From the NCBI RefSeq assembly GCF_002286975.1, contig NZ_NSKB01000004.1, forward strand, positions 496,001 to 560,000: a stretch of DNA of 64,000 bases, read 5' to 3'. The stretch is from Halomonas salipaludis. GTDB lineage: Bacteria; Pseudomonadota; Gammaproteobacteria; Pseudomonadales; Halomonadaceae. Under the pieces are notes generated by a model. The model was not told the DNA's origin and made no database searches. It saw only the letters and a program-made list of their open reading frames with translations. Shown here piece by piece: positions 9,432 to 17,482 of this stretch; the first letter of the stretch is position 1, and each line of letters starts with the position of its first letter. The translations under genes were made by a program, and so were the position numbers.

Positions 9432-11059
9432 AGCGTGGCTCCTGGGCGTCGTTGATCGTTATCCAGCGGGGCGAGCTCGGCGCCCGGTTCTCCGAAGTCT
9501 TCGTGCAGCCAGCCGCGCAGGCGGTCCATGCCTGCCGCGCCCTCCGACGGCGGCGGCACGCTGCCCGGCACGAAGCCGCGCGCGAGGAACGGCGCCAGCA
9601 GCGCGGCGTCGCCGCTGATGATATGCACCGGCACGCCGAGGCTGGCGCCCTCGCCGGTGATCAGCGGCGCGGCCTGATGGTCGCCGAGCATGATCAGCAG
9701 GGTATTGTCGTCCACCGCCCTTTCGGCCCAGCGCGCGGTAGCCTTGACCGAGTAGTTGACCGACCAGGCGTAGTGATCACGGATGCGCTCGATATCCTGC
9801 CACAGCACCTCGGGCGGGTCGCCAGCGTGCTCCCAGGGGGCGAACAGGCTGCCGTCAGCGATCAGTTCCCAGTCCTCGAGCACCGGCAGGATCGGCGTCC
9901 AGGGCGCATGACTTGAGATCAGCGCCATCTGGGTAAACAGCGGCGCATCTTGCGGCCCGCGAATGCGCCGCTGGTAGTAGTCGAGCACGAATTGGTCGGG
10001 CATGGTCACCCAGTGTAGCGGCGGGCCAGCGTAGTCGATGTCGGCGGTGGCGTAGATGTCGTCGAAACCGTAGGCCTCGCCCTCCGGCCACAGCATGGTG
10101 ATGGCCGGCATCAGCGCCTGGGTACGCTGGCCGGTGGCGCGGAAGTCATCGACCAGGGTGGCCTGTTCACTGTCGAGCAACAGCCGGTACCACAGCTGAT
10201 TGTCGATCCACAGCCCGCTCAGCGCAGTGGCATGCGCCAGCCACGACTGGCCGCCGCGAATCGGCGCGTCGAGCACCCCGGACACCACCGAAAGTCCGGC
10301 CGCGGCCAGTCTCTCCTCCATCTCGGCCAGGGTCGGCAGCAAAACATGCGAGTAGCGCGCATCCTCCACGGCGGCAACACCGTAGGACTCGACGAAGGCC
10401 AGGATCACGTCGCGCTCCTCGAGCCCCGGCAGCGGCCGGGCCGGGCTCGGCGATTCGGTGAGTCGCTCACTAAAGGCCTGGCGGGCGCGGTGGGTCGCCA
10501 CCACCTGATCGGCCTGGTAGCGCCAGGTATCGATCAGCGGCGTGCGCGCCGCCGGCACCAGCCGGATGCCGGCGATCTCCAGCCCGGCGAGCAGCGTGAT
10601 CAACGCCAGCGCCACGGCCGTGATCCAGCGCCGCGCTCCACCAGGCCGCGCTGCCAGAGCATTCACCAGCAGCCGCGCCACGCCCCAGGTCACCAGCGCG
10701 ATCAGCAGCGCGCCGCCAGCCATGGCCAGCACGGCGGCGACCTGGCCGAGATTGCCCTGCAGCAGATGGTAGACGGCGCGCAGCAGCGGCAGGTCCAAAT
10801 AGACGTTGAGCGAGCGTCCCAGCGCCATTTGCGCAGCGGCCTCGCCGAGGCCGGCCAGCACCCCGGCCATCACCAGGGCCACCGCCAGCCCACGCAGCGC
10901 AAGGCTCCAGGCAGCCAGCGGCAGCAGCGTGAACAGCGCCGCCAGCCACCACGCCTCCCAGGCGATCAGTCGCGGCGTGACCTCGGTATACCGCCACCAC
11001 AGCGGAATCAGCACTAGGATGTTGAGTAACAGGCCGCTGATCAGCCAGCGCATGGGCAC
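9428..11059 (-). CDS. Membrane-anchored alkaline-phosphatase-superfamily (sulfatase/LTA synthase-like) protein, possible OpgB-type phosphotransferase
   Basis: A 543-residue protein with about five transmembrane helices in the first 165 residues, then a periplasmic domain. The domain begins ILAFVESYG near 218; GGQSWLAHATALSG near 270 supplies a likely catalytic Ser, and IMLGDHQAAP near 460 supplies metal ligands. This architecture is that of LtaS/OpgB-type phosphoglycerol or phosphoethanolamine transferases. Divergent opgGH next door suggests that it may decorate periplasmic glucans, which is an inference. I start at the GTG at 11059 with AAGGA just upstream; ATG at 11053 is an alternative. 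It is coupled to manC by a 4-bp overlap. Confidence 0.78.
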   Translation of the reverse strand: MPMRWLISGLLLNILVLIPLWWRYTEVTPRLIAWEAWWLAALFTLLPLAAWSLALRGLAVALVMAGVLAGLGEAAAQMALGRSLNVYLDLPLLRAVYHLLQGNLGQVAAVLAMAGGALLIALVTWGVARLLVNALAARPGGARRWITAVALALITLLAGLEIAGIRLVPAARTPLIDTWRYQADQVVATHRARQAFSERLTESPSPARPLPGLEERDVILAFVESYGVAAVEDARYSHVLLPTLAEMEERLAAAGLSVVSGVLDAPIRGGQSWLAHATALSGLWIDNQLWYRLLLDSEQATLVDDFRATGQRTQALMPAITMLWPEGEAYGFDDIYATADIDYAGPPLHWVTMPDQFVLDYYQRRIRGPQDAPLFTQMALISSHAPWTPILPVLEDWELIADGSLFAPWEHAGDPPEVLWQDIERIRDHYAWSVNYSVKATARWAERAVDDNTLLIMLGDHQAAPLITGEGASLGVPVHIISGDAALLAPFLARGFVPGSVPPPSEGAAGMDRLRGWLHEDFGEPGAELAPLDNDQRRPGATL

Positions 11060-11096
11060 GAAATCCTTTTTTTGTAGGTGGCAGCTGAATAAAACA

Positions 11097-11120
11097 TGTA
11101 CTGTAATTAAAATATGTACA
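11097..11120. promoter_or_regulatory. TGTACT-N12-TGTACA motif in the divergent opgG promoter region
   Basis: Between the leftward membrane enzyme gene and rightward opgG the sequence has TGTACT, 12 nt, then TGTACA; a further TGTCTC lies 11 bp on. This is one mismatch from the T(G/A)TACA-N12-TGTACA element that I recall for LitR-type MerR light-response regulators in Pseudomonas. The interval is AT-rich compared with its surroundings. A MerR-type operator or promoter is an inference; no such regulator gene is in the window. Confidence 0.4.
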
Positions 11121-11166
11121 AGTTATGTCTCGCTTTAATTTCCCTCACCCTGCCAAGGAGACGCCG

Positions 11167-12717
11167 TTGAAGCGCATGACACGCACCGCCCTGGGCTGCG
11201 CCTGCTGGTGGTTGGCGATGCCCTTGGCCAGCGCCGAGGAGAGCACCCAGCGCCACTTCGAGGCGGTCATCGAGCGCGCCGAGGCACTTGCCGACGAACC
11301 GCACGATAGCACCCACGCAACGCTGCCAGCGGCCCTGCGCAATCTCGATTATGACACCTATCGCCAGATCCGCTTCCGCGGCGACCAGGCGATCTGGCGC
11401 GACGACGGGCTGTTCTCGGTGCAGCTGTTTCACAGCGGCTTCCTGTTCGATACGCCGGTGACCCTCAACCTGGTCGAAGACGGCGAGGCTAGACGACTGG
11501 ATTTCTCCCAAGCGTATTACGCCTATGACGGCGACGCCGAACGCCTGCTCGACGCCGATCTCGAGGGCGCCGGGCACGCCGGCTTCCGGATTCACTACCC
11601 CCTCAACCGCGGCGACTACGCCGATGAGTTCGCGGTATTCCTCGGCGCCAGCTACTTCCGTCTGGTCGGCCGCGATCAGGGCTACGGTCTGTCGGCGCGC
11701 GGCCTGGCCATCGACACCGCGGCTCCGCACGGCGAGGAGTTCCCCTCCTTCCGCGAGTTCTGGCTGGTCAAGCCGGCCGAGGACGCCGCTCAGATGAGCG
11801 TGCTGGCGCTGCTCGACAGCCCGTCGCTTGCCGGCGCCTACCGCTTCGACATTCGCCCCGGGCGCGACGTGGAAGTCGAGGTCGACGCCCGGCTGTTCGC
11901 CCGCCGCGACGTCGCCAAGCTCGGTGTAGCGCCACTGACCAGCATGTTCGCCCATGGCGACACCAGCCCCTACGGCGCCGACGACTTCCGCCCGCGGGTC
12001 CACGACTCCGACGGCCTGGCGATGCGCACCGCCGCCGGCGAGTGGATCTGGCGGCCGCTCTCCAACCCGCGCCGGCTGCGCATCTCGGCGCTGCAGGACG
12101 AATCCCCCGGCGGCTTCGGGCTGGTCCAGCGCGAGCGCGACTTCGACGCCTACCTGGACATGGAAGCACGCTACGAGCGCCGCCCCAGCCAGTGGGTCGA
12201 GGCGCTGGGTGGCGACTGGGGGCGCGGCAGCGTCGAACTGGTGGAGATTCCTACCGACACTGAAACCAACGACAACATCGTCGCCTACTGGGTACCGGAC
12301 CAGCCGCTCAACGCCGGCGAGTCGCGGCGCTTTCACTACCGCACCCAGACCTTCGGCACGCGCCTCGACGAACAGCGCCAGGCCAGCGTGATACGCACCC
12401 GCAGCGGCTGGGCGGCGGTCCCCGGGCAGAGCGACCCGCCGCCGCGCAGCCGGCGCCAGTTCATCGTCGACTTCCACGGCGGCGAGCTGGACGGCCTGGA
12501 TGCCAGCCAGCCGGTAGAGGCCGAGCTCTCCACCAGTCGTGGTGAGATCCACCAGGCCCAGGTGCAACGCCTGCCCGACGGCGATACCTGGCGCGCCAGC
12601 TTCCGCGTCCAGCCCCAGGGCCGCCAGCCGGCGGATATGCGTCTTTTCCTGAGCCTGCGCGGCTCGCCGATCAGCGAAACCTGGAGCTATGTCTGGTACC
12701 CCGATGAGCTACGCTGA
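11167..12717 (+). CDS. opgG: Periplasmic glucan biosynthesis protein OpgG/OpgD family
   Basis: A 516-residue protein of the MdoG family. I start at the TTG at 11167 because AAGGAG ends 6 nt before it; this gives a basic n-region (KRMTRTALG), a hydrophobic core and an ASA-EE signal peptidase site. An upstream in-frame ATG at 11125 lacks a binding site. Family landmarks are QIRFRGDQAIW near residue 67, QLFHSGFLF near 85, SYFRLVGRDQGYGLSARGLA near 165, MFAHGDTSPYGADDFRPRVH near 260 and EFWLVKP. It acts in the periplasm on osmoregulated glucan backbones, probably adding or shaping branches. It overlaps opgH, as is usual for opgGH operons. Confidence 0.92.
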   Translation: MKRMTRTALGCACWWLAMPLASAEESTQRHFEAVIERAEALADEPHDSTHATLPAALRNLDYDTYRQIRFRGDQAIWRDDGLFSVQLFHSGFLFDTPVTLNLVEDGEARRLDFSQAYYAYDGDAERLLDADLEGAGHAGFRIHYPLNRGDYADEFAVFLGASYFRLVGRDQGYGLSARGLAIDTAAPHGEEFPSFREFWLVKPAEDAAQMSVLALLDSPSLAGAYRFDIRPGRDVEVEVDARLFARRDVAKLGVAPLTSMFAHGDTSPYGADDFRPRVHDSDGLAMRTAAGEWIWRPLSNPRRLRISALQDESPGGFGLVQRERDFDAYLDMEARYERRPSQWVEALGGDWGRGSVELVEIPTDTETNDNIVAYWVPDQPLNAGESRRFHYRTQTFGTRLDEQRQASVIRTRSGWAAVPGQSDPPPRSRRQFIVDFHGGELDGLDASQPVEAELSTSRGEIHQAQVQRLPDGDTWRASFRVQPQGRQPADMRLFLSLRGSPISETWSYVWYPDELR

Positions 12718-14614
12718 CCCGGCGCCGCGCCAGCCCTTGCAGTGGCTGCGCAGGCTGGCCCTGGCCGTATTGGTACTGGCCAGCACCGCGCTGGGCGTGG
12801 CGACCATGTTCCGTATCCTCTACGACGGCGGCCTAGGCATATTGCAAGCCGCGGTGCTGGGGCTGTTCGCGATCACCTTCGGCTGGATCGCACTGGCCTT
12901 CTGGACCGCCTTGATCGGTTTCGTGATCAGCCTCGCGCGTCGCGATCCGCTGACCCTGGCACGCCAGGCCCCGCCGGCAATAGCAGCGCTGGCCTCGCGC
13001 ACTGCGCTGGTCATGCCGATCTACAATGAGGATCCGGCACGCGCCCTGGGCGGCCTGGAGGCGACCTGCCATGACCTGCTGGCCAGTACCGACCAGGACC
13101 TCCACGACCGCGTCGAAGCCTTCGTGCTCAGCGACACCCGCGACGACGCCATCGCCGCCGATGAACGCCGCCATGTCGCCGCGCTGCGCCAGCGCCTGGC
13201 CGGTCGGCTTGCGCTCCACTACCGGCGCCGCGCCGACAACGCTGGCCGCAAGGCCGGCAACCTGGCCGAATTCTGCCGCCGCTGGGGGCGCCGCTATGAC
13301 TACCTGGTGGTGCTCGACGCCGACAGCGTGATGGGCGGCCGTAGCCTGCTGCAGATGATCACTACCATGCAGCGCGAGCCCCAGCTCGGCCTGCTGCAGA
13401 CGGTGCCGATTCCGATCCGCCAGCACACCCTGTTCGGGCGCTTCACCCAGTTCGCCGCGGCGCTCTACAGCCCTATGCTGGCCGCCGGCCAGGCCTTCTG
13501 GCAGGGCGACTGCGCCAACTACTGGGGCCACAATGCGATCCTGCGCACTCGCGCCTTCATGGCCCACTGCGGCCTGCCGCGGCTGTCCGGACGACCGCCG
13601 CTGGGCGGCGAGATCCTCAGCCACGACTTCGTCGAGGCCGCGCTGCTGCGCCGTGACGGCTGGCGGGTGCGCCTCGACGTGGGCATCCAGGCGAGCTTCG
13701 AGGAGCTGCCCGGCAACCTGCTCGACTATGCGCGGCGCGACCGCCGCTGGACCCAAGGCAACCTGCAGCACCTGCGCCTGCTGGCCGCCAGCGGCCTGCA
13801 CCCGATCAGCCGCCTGCATTTCGCCATGGGCGCACTGGCCTACCTCTCCTCGCTGCTGTGGGTACTGATGCTGGGGCTGAGCAGCGCAGATGCCATGCTC
13901 AACGCCTTGAGCCGCGAGCGCTTCTTCAGCGACACCTACCAGCTGTTCCCCGACTGGCCGCTGGACACCAGCGCCATGGTCATGCCGCTGCTGGCGCTGA
14001 CCGCTGCCATGTTGCTGCTGCCCAAGCTGTTCGGCCTGCTGCTGGCACTCTGGCAAACCCCGGCGGCGTTCGGCGGCCGCTGGCGACTGATCGCCAGTGC
14101 GCTGCTGGAAATGCTCCACGCGATCCTCATCGCACCGTTGATGATGGCCTTCCACAGCGCCTTCGTGATCGGCATCCTGGTCGGTAGCAGCGTCGGCTGG
14201 GACCCGCAGACCCGCGAGGGCCGACCGGTGGCATGGCGCCAGGCACTCGCCCATACCCGTGCCGCGGCCCTGCTCGGCGGCGCCTGGGCGCTGGCCATGT
14301 ACCAGTTCACGCCGAGCTTCTTCTGGTGGCTGACGCCGGTGTGGGCGGGCCTGATCAGCGCCCCTTTGCTGGTGCGCCTGTCCGGCAGCCGCCGCCTCGG
14401 CGACGGACTGGCACGGCTCGGGCTGCTGACGGTACCCAGCGAGGTGCAGCCCGCCGCGGTGCTGACGCGGCTCGACGCGTCCCATTCGCTCCCCGCCCCC
14501 GCTGATGCCGCCGGCGTGCCGCCCGAGCAGCCGGGCGATATGCCCCTCCAGCACCTGGGCTGGCGCCGCCAGCGACCGGCACGTCACCGACCACCGCTCA
14601 AGGAACCGCACTGA
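12689..14614 (+). CDS. opgH: Glucan biosynthesis glucosyltransferase H
   Basis: An inner-membrane GT2 glucosyltransferase of 641 residues from the first ATG; a second ATG at 12704 is also possible and neither has a good binding site, as expected if translation is coupled to opgG. Two N-terminal helices precede the catalytic domain. That domain has MPIYNEDPARAL near residue 110, VVLDADSVMGG near 207 and RRDRRWTQGNLQHLRLL near 347, the D...DxD...QxxRW-type signatures. Several C-terminal membrane helices follow. It polymerises UDP-glucose into a beta-glucan exported to the periplasm. It is shorter than the E. coli enzyme, mainly at the N-terminus. Confidence 0.93.
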   Translation: MSGTPMSYADPAPRQPLQWLRRLALAVLVLASTALGVATMFRILYDGGLGILQAAVLGLFAITFGWIALAFWTALIGFVISLARRDPLTLARQAPPAIAALASRTALVMPIYNEDPARALGGLEATCHDLLASTDQDLHDRVEAFVLSDTRDDAIAADERRHVAALRQRLAGRLALHYRRRADNAGRKAGNLAEFCRRWGRRYDYLVVLDADSVMGGRSLLQMITTMQREPQLGLLQTVPIPIRQHTLFGRFTQFAAALYSPMLAAGQAFWQGDCANYWGHNAILRTRAFMAHCGLPRLSGRPPLGGEILSHDFVEAALLRRDGWRVRLDVGIQASFEELPGNLLDYARRDRRWTQGNLQHLRLLAASGLHPISRLHFAMGALAYLSSLLWVLMLGLSSADAMLNALSRERFFSDTYQLFPDWPLDTSAMVMPLLALTAAMLLLPKLFGLLLALWQTPAAFGGRWRLIASALLEMLHAILIAPLMMAFHSAFVIGILVGSSVGWDPQTREGRPVAWRQALAHTRAAALLGGAWALAMYQFTPSFFWWLTPVWAGLISAPLLVRLSGSRRLGDGLARLGLLTVPSEVQPAAVLTRLDASHSLPAPADAAGVPPEQPGDMPLQHLGWRRQRPARHRPPLKEPH

Positions 14615-15417
14615 TGCCCCACACCATCGCCCCTCCTCCACCGCTGCTGGAGCGCGCCAAGGCCGCCATGGGCCTGGCTCGCTCACTGGTGGTGTACTGG
14701 CGCCCGGGGCGCCAGCGCGGCCTGCGGCGACTCTATGGCGAGTTCCTGGCCCCCGGCGACCTGGCGTTCGATATCGGCGCCCATCTCGGTGACCGCACCG
14801 CCGCCTTCCAGGCGCTGGGCGCCGGGGTGGTGGCGCTGGAACCGCAGCCGGGGATGTTTCGCTGGCTGGTACGCCTGATGGGCAAGCGCCGCAGGCTGGT
14901 GCTGATGCCGCTGGCCGCCGGCCCCGAGGAGGGCGAGGCCGAGATCGCCATCAGCGTCGCCAATCCCAGCGTCTCGACCCTGGCGCGCCACTGGCGCCAG
15001 CGCATCGGCCGCGACAACCCCGGCTTTCGCCAGGTACGCTGGGAGCATCACATCAGCGTGACGGTGACCACCCTCGACGCCCTGATCGCGCGCTTCGGCG
15101 TGCCGCGCTTCATCAAGGTCGATGTCGAGGGCTTCGAGGCCGACGTGCTGGCCGGCCTCAGCCAGCCGATAGAGGCGCTGTCGGTGGAGTTCGTGGCCGG
15201 CGCGCTGGACGTTGCCGAGGCCTGCGTGGCACGCCTCGAGGCGCTCGGCGACTACCGTTTCAACGCCATCCAGGGCGAGCGCCGGGCGTTCATCTGGGGC
15301 GAGTGGCGCAGCCCCGCGCAGATACGCGCCTGGCTCGCAGATGGCGCCGACGGCCTGGCCTCCGGCGATCTGTATGCCCGTCGCCAGCCCAGCCCGATAT
15401 CCGGAGAGACATCATGA
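14614..15417 (+). CDS. FkbM-family SAM-dependent methyltransferase
   Basis: A 267-residue protein with the FkbM methyltransferase pattern: LAFDIGAHLGDRTAAFQALG near residue 49, VVALEPQPGMFRWL near 71 and the characteristic RFIKVDVEGFEADVLAGL near 165. The family O-methylates diverse small molecules, often sugars or polyketides. The ATG overlaps the opgH stop codon (TGATG), and the stop overlaps the creatininase-family start (ATGA), so it is embedded in a four-gene rightward operon. Methylation of the glucan or of the product of the neighbouring cluster are both possible; the sequence does not decide. Confidence 0.85.
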   Translation: MPHTIAPPPPLLERAKAAMGLARSLVVYWRPGRQRGLRRLYGEFLAPGDLAFDIGAHLGDRTAAFQALGAGVVALEPQPGMFRWLVRLMGKRRRLVLMPLAAGPEEGEAEIAISVANPSVSTLARHWRQRIGRDNPGFRQVRWEHHISVTVTTLDALIARFGVPRFIKVDVEGFEADVLAGLSQPIEALSVEFVAGALDVAEACVARLEALGDYRFNAIQGERRAFIWGEWRSPAQIRAWLADGADGLASGDLYARRQPSPISGETS

Positions 15418-16238
15418 CCACCCTCTGCCACTGGGCCGACCTGACCAGCAAGGGCCTCAGTGCACTGGCCGCCGAGGATCCGGTGGCGCTCCTGGTGCTC
15501 GGTGCCATCGAGCAGCACGGCCACCACCTGCCGCTCTCCACCGACCTCGATATCGGCCTGGGCCTGCAGCAGGCCACCCTCGACGCCCTCGCACGACGCC
15601 CCGCCGCGACAGGCGCTGGGGGACACGTGGTATGCCTGCCGCCGCTGGCGGTGGGCGCCAGCGACGAGCACGCCAGCTACCCCGGCACCCTGAGCCTGCC
15701 GCCTAGCCTGGCCATCGCCACCCTGGAGGCCTACGGCGCTAGTATTGCCCGAGCCGGCATTCGCCGCCTGCTGCTGCTCAACAGCCACGGCGGCAACAAG
15801 GCGGTAATGGACCTCGCCGCACTGGCCCTGCGCCGCCGCCACGCCATGCTGGTGGTCAAGGCCACCTATACCCGGCTGGCGCCGCCGCCCGGCGACTGGC
15901 TGCCCACCGAGGAGCTACGCCACGGCCTCCATGGCGGGGCGCTGGAAACCGCCATGATGCTGCATCTGGCGCCGCACAAGGTGACACAGGCGGCAGCCGG
16001 CCACCCGCCGGCGAGCAGCGAAACCCTGGCCGCTGCAGGCAAGCTCGTGGGCCCCGAGGGCGAGGCGGCCTTCGCCTGGCTGGCCGAGGACCTGCATGCC
16101 GACGGCGTCGCCGGCAACGCCACCCTCGCCGACGCCGCGCTGGGCGAGCGGCTGGTGGCGCACTACGCCGAACGGCTGGCCGAGGTGGTGATCGAGACCC
16201 AGACGCTATCGCTACCCGGCTGGGCGCAGCAGCGCTGA
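15414..16238 (+). CDS. Creatininase-family amidohydrolase
   Basis: A 274-residue protein started at ATG 15414, which has GGAGAG 7 nt upstream and overlaps the preceding stop codon. Creatininase-family metal ligands are present: GAIEQHGHHLPLSTD near residue 30 (Glu, His, Asp), LLNSHGGNKAV near 122 and GLHGGALETAMML near 172. The family includes creatininase, the mycofactocin peptidase MftE and the archaeal FAPy deformylase ArfB of riboflavin/F420 precursor synthesis. With a GTP cyclohydrolase II and a RibD reductase encoded next door, an ArfB-like action on a GTP-derived pyrimidine is an attractive but unproven idea. Confidence 0.87.
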   Translation: MTTLCHWADLTSKGLSALAAEDPVALLVLGAIEQHGHHLPLSTDLDIGLGLQQATLDALARRPAATGAGGHVVCLPPLAVGASDEHASYPGTLSLPPSLAIATLEAYGASIARAGIRRLLLLNSHGGNKAVMDLAALALRRRHAMLVVKATYTRLAPPPGDWLPTEELRHGLHGGALETAMMLHLAPHKVTQAAAGHPPASSETLAAAGKLVGPEGEAAFAWLAEDLHADGVAGNATLADAALGERLVAHYAERLAEVVIETQTLSLPGWAQQR

Positions 16239-16239
16239 G

Positions 16240-16275
16240 TCAGCGCCTCCTCGCAGGCCTTTCGCCGAGTCGCCC
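16240..16275. repeat. Partial copy of the interspersed repeat
   Basis: Just after the creatininase-family stop the sequence has CAGCGCCTCCTCGCAGGCC followed by a TTTCGCCG tail. This matches the right end of the longer repeats at 23717 and 24815, allowing one or two mismatches. Only the right arm is present, so it is a truncated copy. Confidence 0.55.
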
Positions 16276-16328
16276 CCCCAACCCTATAGCCTATAGCCAA
16301 CTGCAACAGGACTGGGGAGCCAGCCGGG

Positions 16329-17465
16329 CTACTTGCAGGCCGAGGAGCGTGACGCATCGCCGTTTAGCACCTCATCCAGCAGATGCCCGGAGCGTTCGGC
16401 CTTGGCACTGAGATAGCGGCGATTGTGATCGTTGAGCCGGCCATACAGCGCCTGGCGCTCCACCACCTCGATGCCGCCGGCCTCCAGCGATGCGATCTTC
16501 AACGGATTATTGGTCAACAGCTGGACGCGCTGGATATGTAGCGCAGCGAGCATATCCACCGCCGCGCGGTAGTGCCGCTCGTCGTCGCCGAATCCCAGCA
16601 CCCGGTCGGCGTCCACGGTGTCCAGGCCACCATCCTGCAGGGTGTAGGCACGCAGCTTGTTGGCCAGGCCGATACCACGCCCCTCCTGGGCCAGGTAGAG
16701 CAATACCCCGCCGCCCATCGATTCGATGTCGGCCACCGCGTTGCGCAGCTGCTCGCCGCAGTCGCAGCGCAGGCTGCCGAACAGATCCCCGGTCAGGCAC
16801 GCCGAGTGCAGGCGCAGCGGCACTGCCGGCTGCCAGTCGCCGGGCTCACCGATCACCACCGCCACATGCTCACGCAGCCCATCCGGCTCACGAAACAGGA
16901 TGAAACGGCTCTCGGTGGCCTCGGCCAGCGGAATCCGCGCCTCGCTGACACGCTTGAGCAGGCCCGCCGCGTTGTCGAAGCAACCCAGCGCCGCTTCGGA
17001 CTCGACGCTCAGCCACTCGCCGGCATCGATACGCGCCTGGGCGGCACGCCGCGCCGCGCCGGTCAGCTTGAGGGTGAGCGCCGCGGGAATCAGCAGCGCA
17101 CGGCGCATCAGCGCCAGGGCACCGCGCTCGCCGGTATCGGCCGGCTCGGCCAGTGCCGCCACCCGCGGCTCGGCCTGGGCGCCGAACGCCAGGCGCTCCA
17201 GGCGCGCCAGGTCCAACGGACCGCAGCCGCTCAGCGGCAGTCGCAGCGCCTCGGCCCGGTGGGCGTCAGGCGCGGCACCGAGTGCCATCAGGCGATGCCG
17301 ACTGACCACCAGCGCCGCCTCCGCCTGCAGCTCCTCCAGGCGGCTCGCCTGCAGCCCCTCCAGCGGCTGAATCAGGGTCGCCGTGTCGGCGTCCTGCAGT
17401 ACCACCGGTACGCCGCGGCGAAGATCGAAGATAGCGCGCTCGACGTGATGTCCTGTACGTGGCAT
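16329..17465 (-). CDS. GTP cyclohydrolase II with degenerate N-terminal domain (RibA-like)
   Basis: A 378-residue protein started at MPRTGHHVERAIFD, with AAGGAGG 5 nt upstream. The C-terminal half is a complete GTP cyclohydrolase II: the zinc cysteines in CLTGDLFGSLRCDCG near residue 227, YLAQEGRGIGLANKLRAY near 261, LGFGDDERHY near 295 and LLTNNPLKI near 320. The first 190 residues align in position with a DHBP synthase domain but lack its acidic catalytic motif (DDxxRENE), reading LQDADTATLIQPLEG instead. It should open GTP to a diaminopyrimidine with loss of formate. Gene context suggests a specialised paralogue, not the housekeeping riboflavin enzyme. Confidence 0.85.
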   Translation of the reverse strand: MPRTGHHVERAIFDLRRGVPVVLQDADTATLIQPLEGLQASRLEELQAEAALVVSRHRLMALGAAPDAHRAEALRLPLSGCGPLDLARLERLAFGAQAEPRVAALAEPADTGERGALALMRRALLIPAALTLKLTGAARRAAQARIDAGEWLSVESEAALGCFDNAAGLLKRVSEARIPLAEATESRFILFREPDGLREHVAVVIGEPGDWQPAVPLRLHSACLTGDLFGSLRCDCGEQLRNAVADIESMGGGVLLYLAQEGRGIGLANKLRAYTLQDGGLDTVDADRVLGFGDDERHYRAAVDMLAALHIQRVQLLTNNPLKIASLEAGGIEVVERQALYGRLNDHNRRYLSAKAERSGHLLDEVLNGDASRSSACK

Positions 17466-17482
17466 TGAGCCTCCTTGTTGCC

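Noticed and set aside
10232-11017. Rightward 261-residue frame opposite the membrane sulfatase-fold gene
   Set aside because: Gln/Arg/His-rich antisense of transmembrane helices; not protein-like.
11107-12567. 486-residue frame antisense to opgG
   Set aside because: Long antisense frames are common in GC-rich coding DNA; opgG is conserved over its full length.
12833-14686. 617-residue frame antisense to opgH
   Set aside because: Low-complexity Gln/Ala/Gly composition and complete overlap with a conserved glucosyltransferase.
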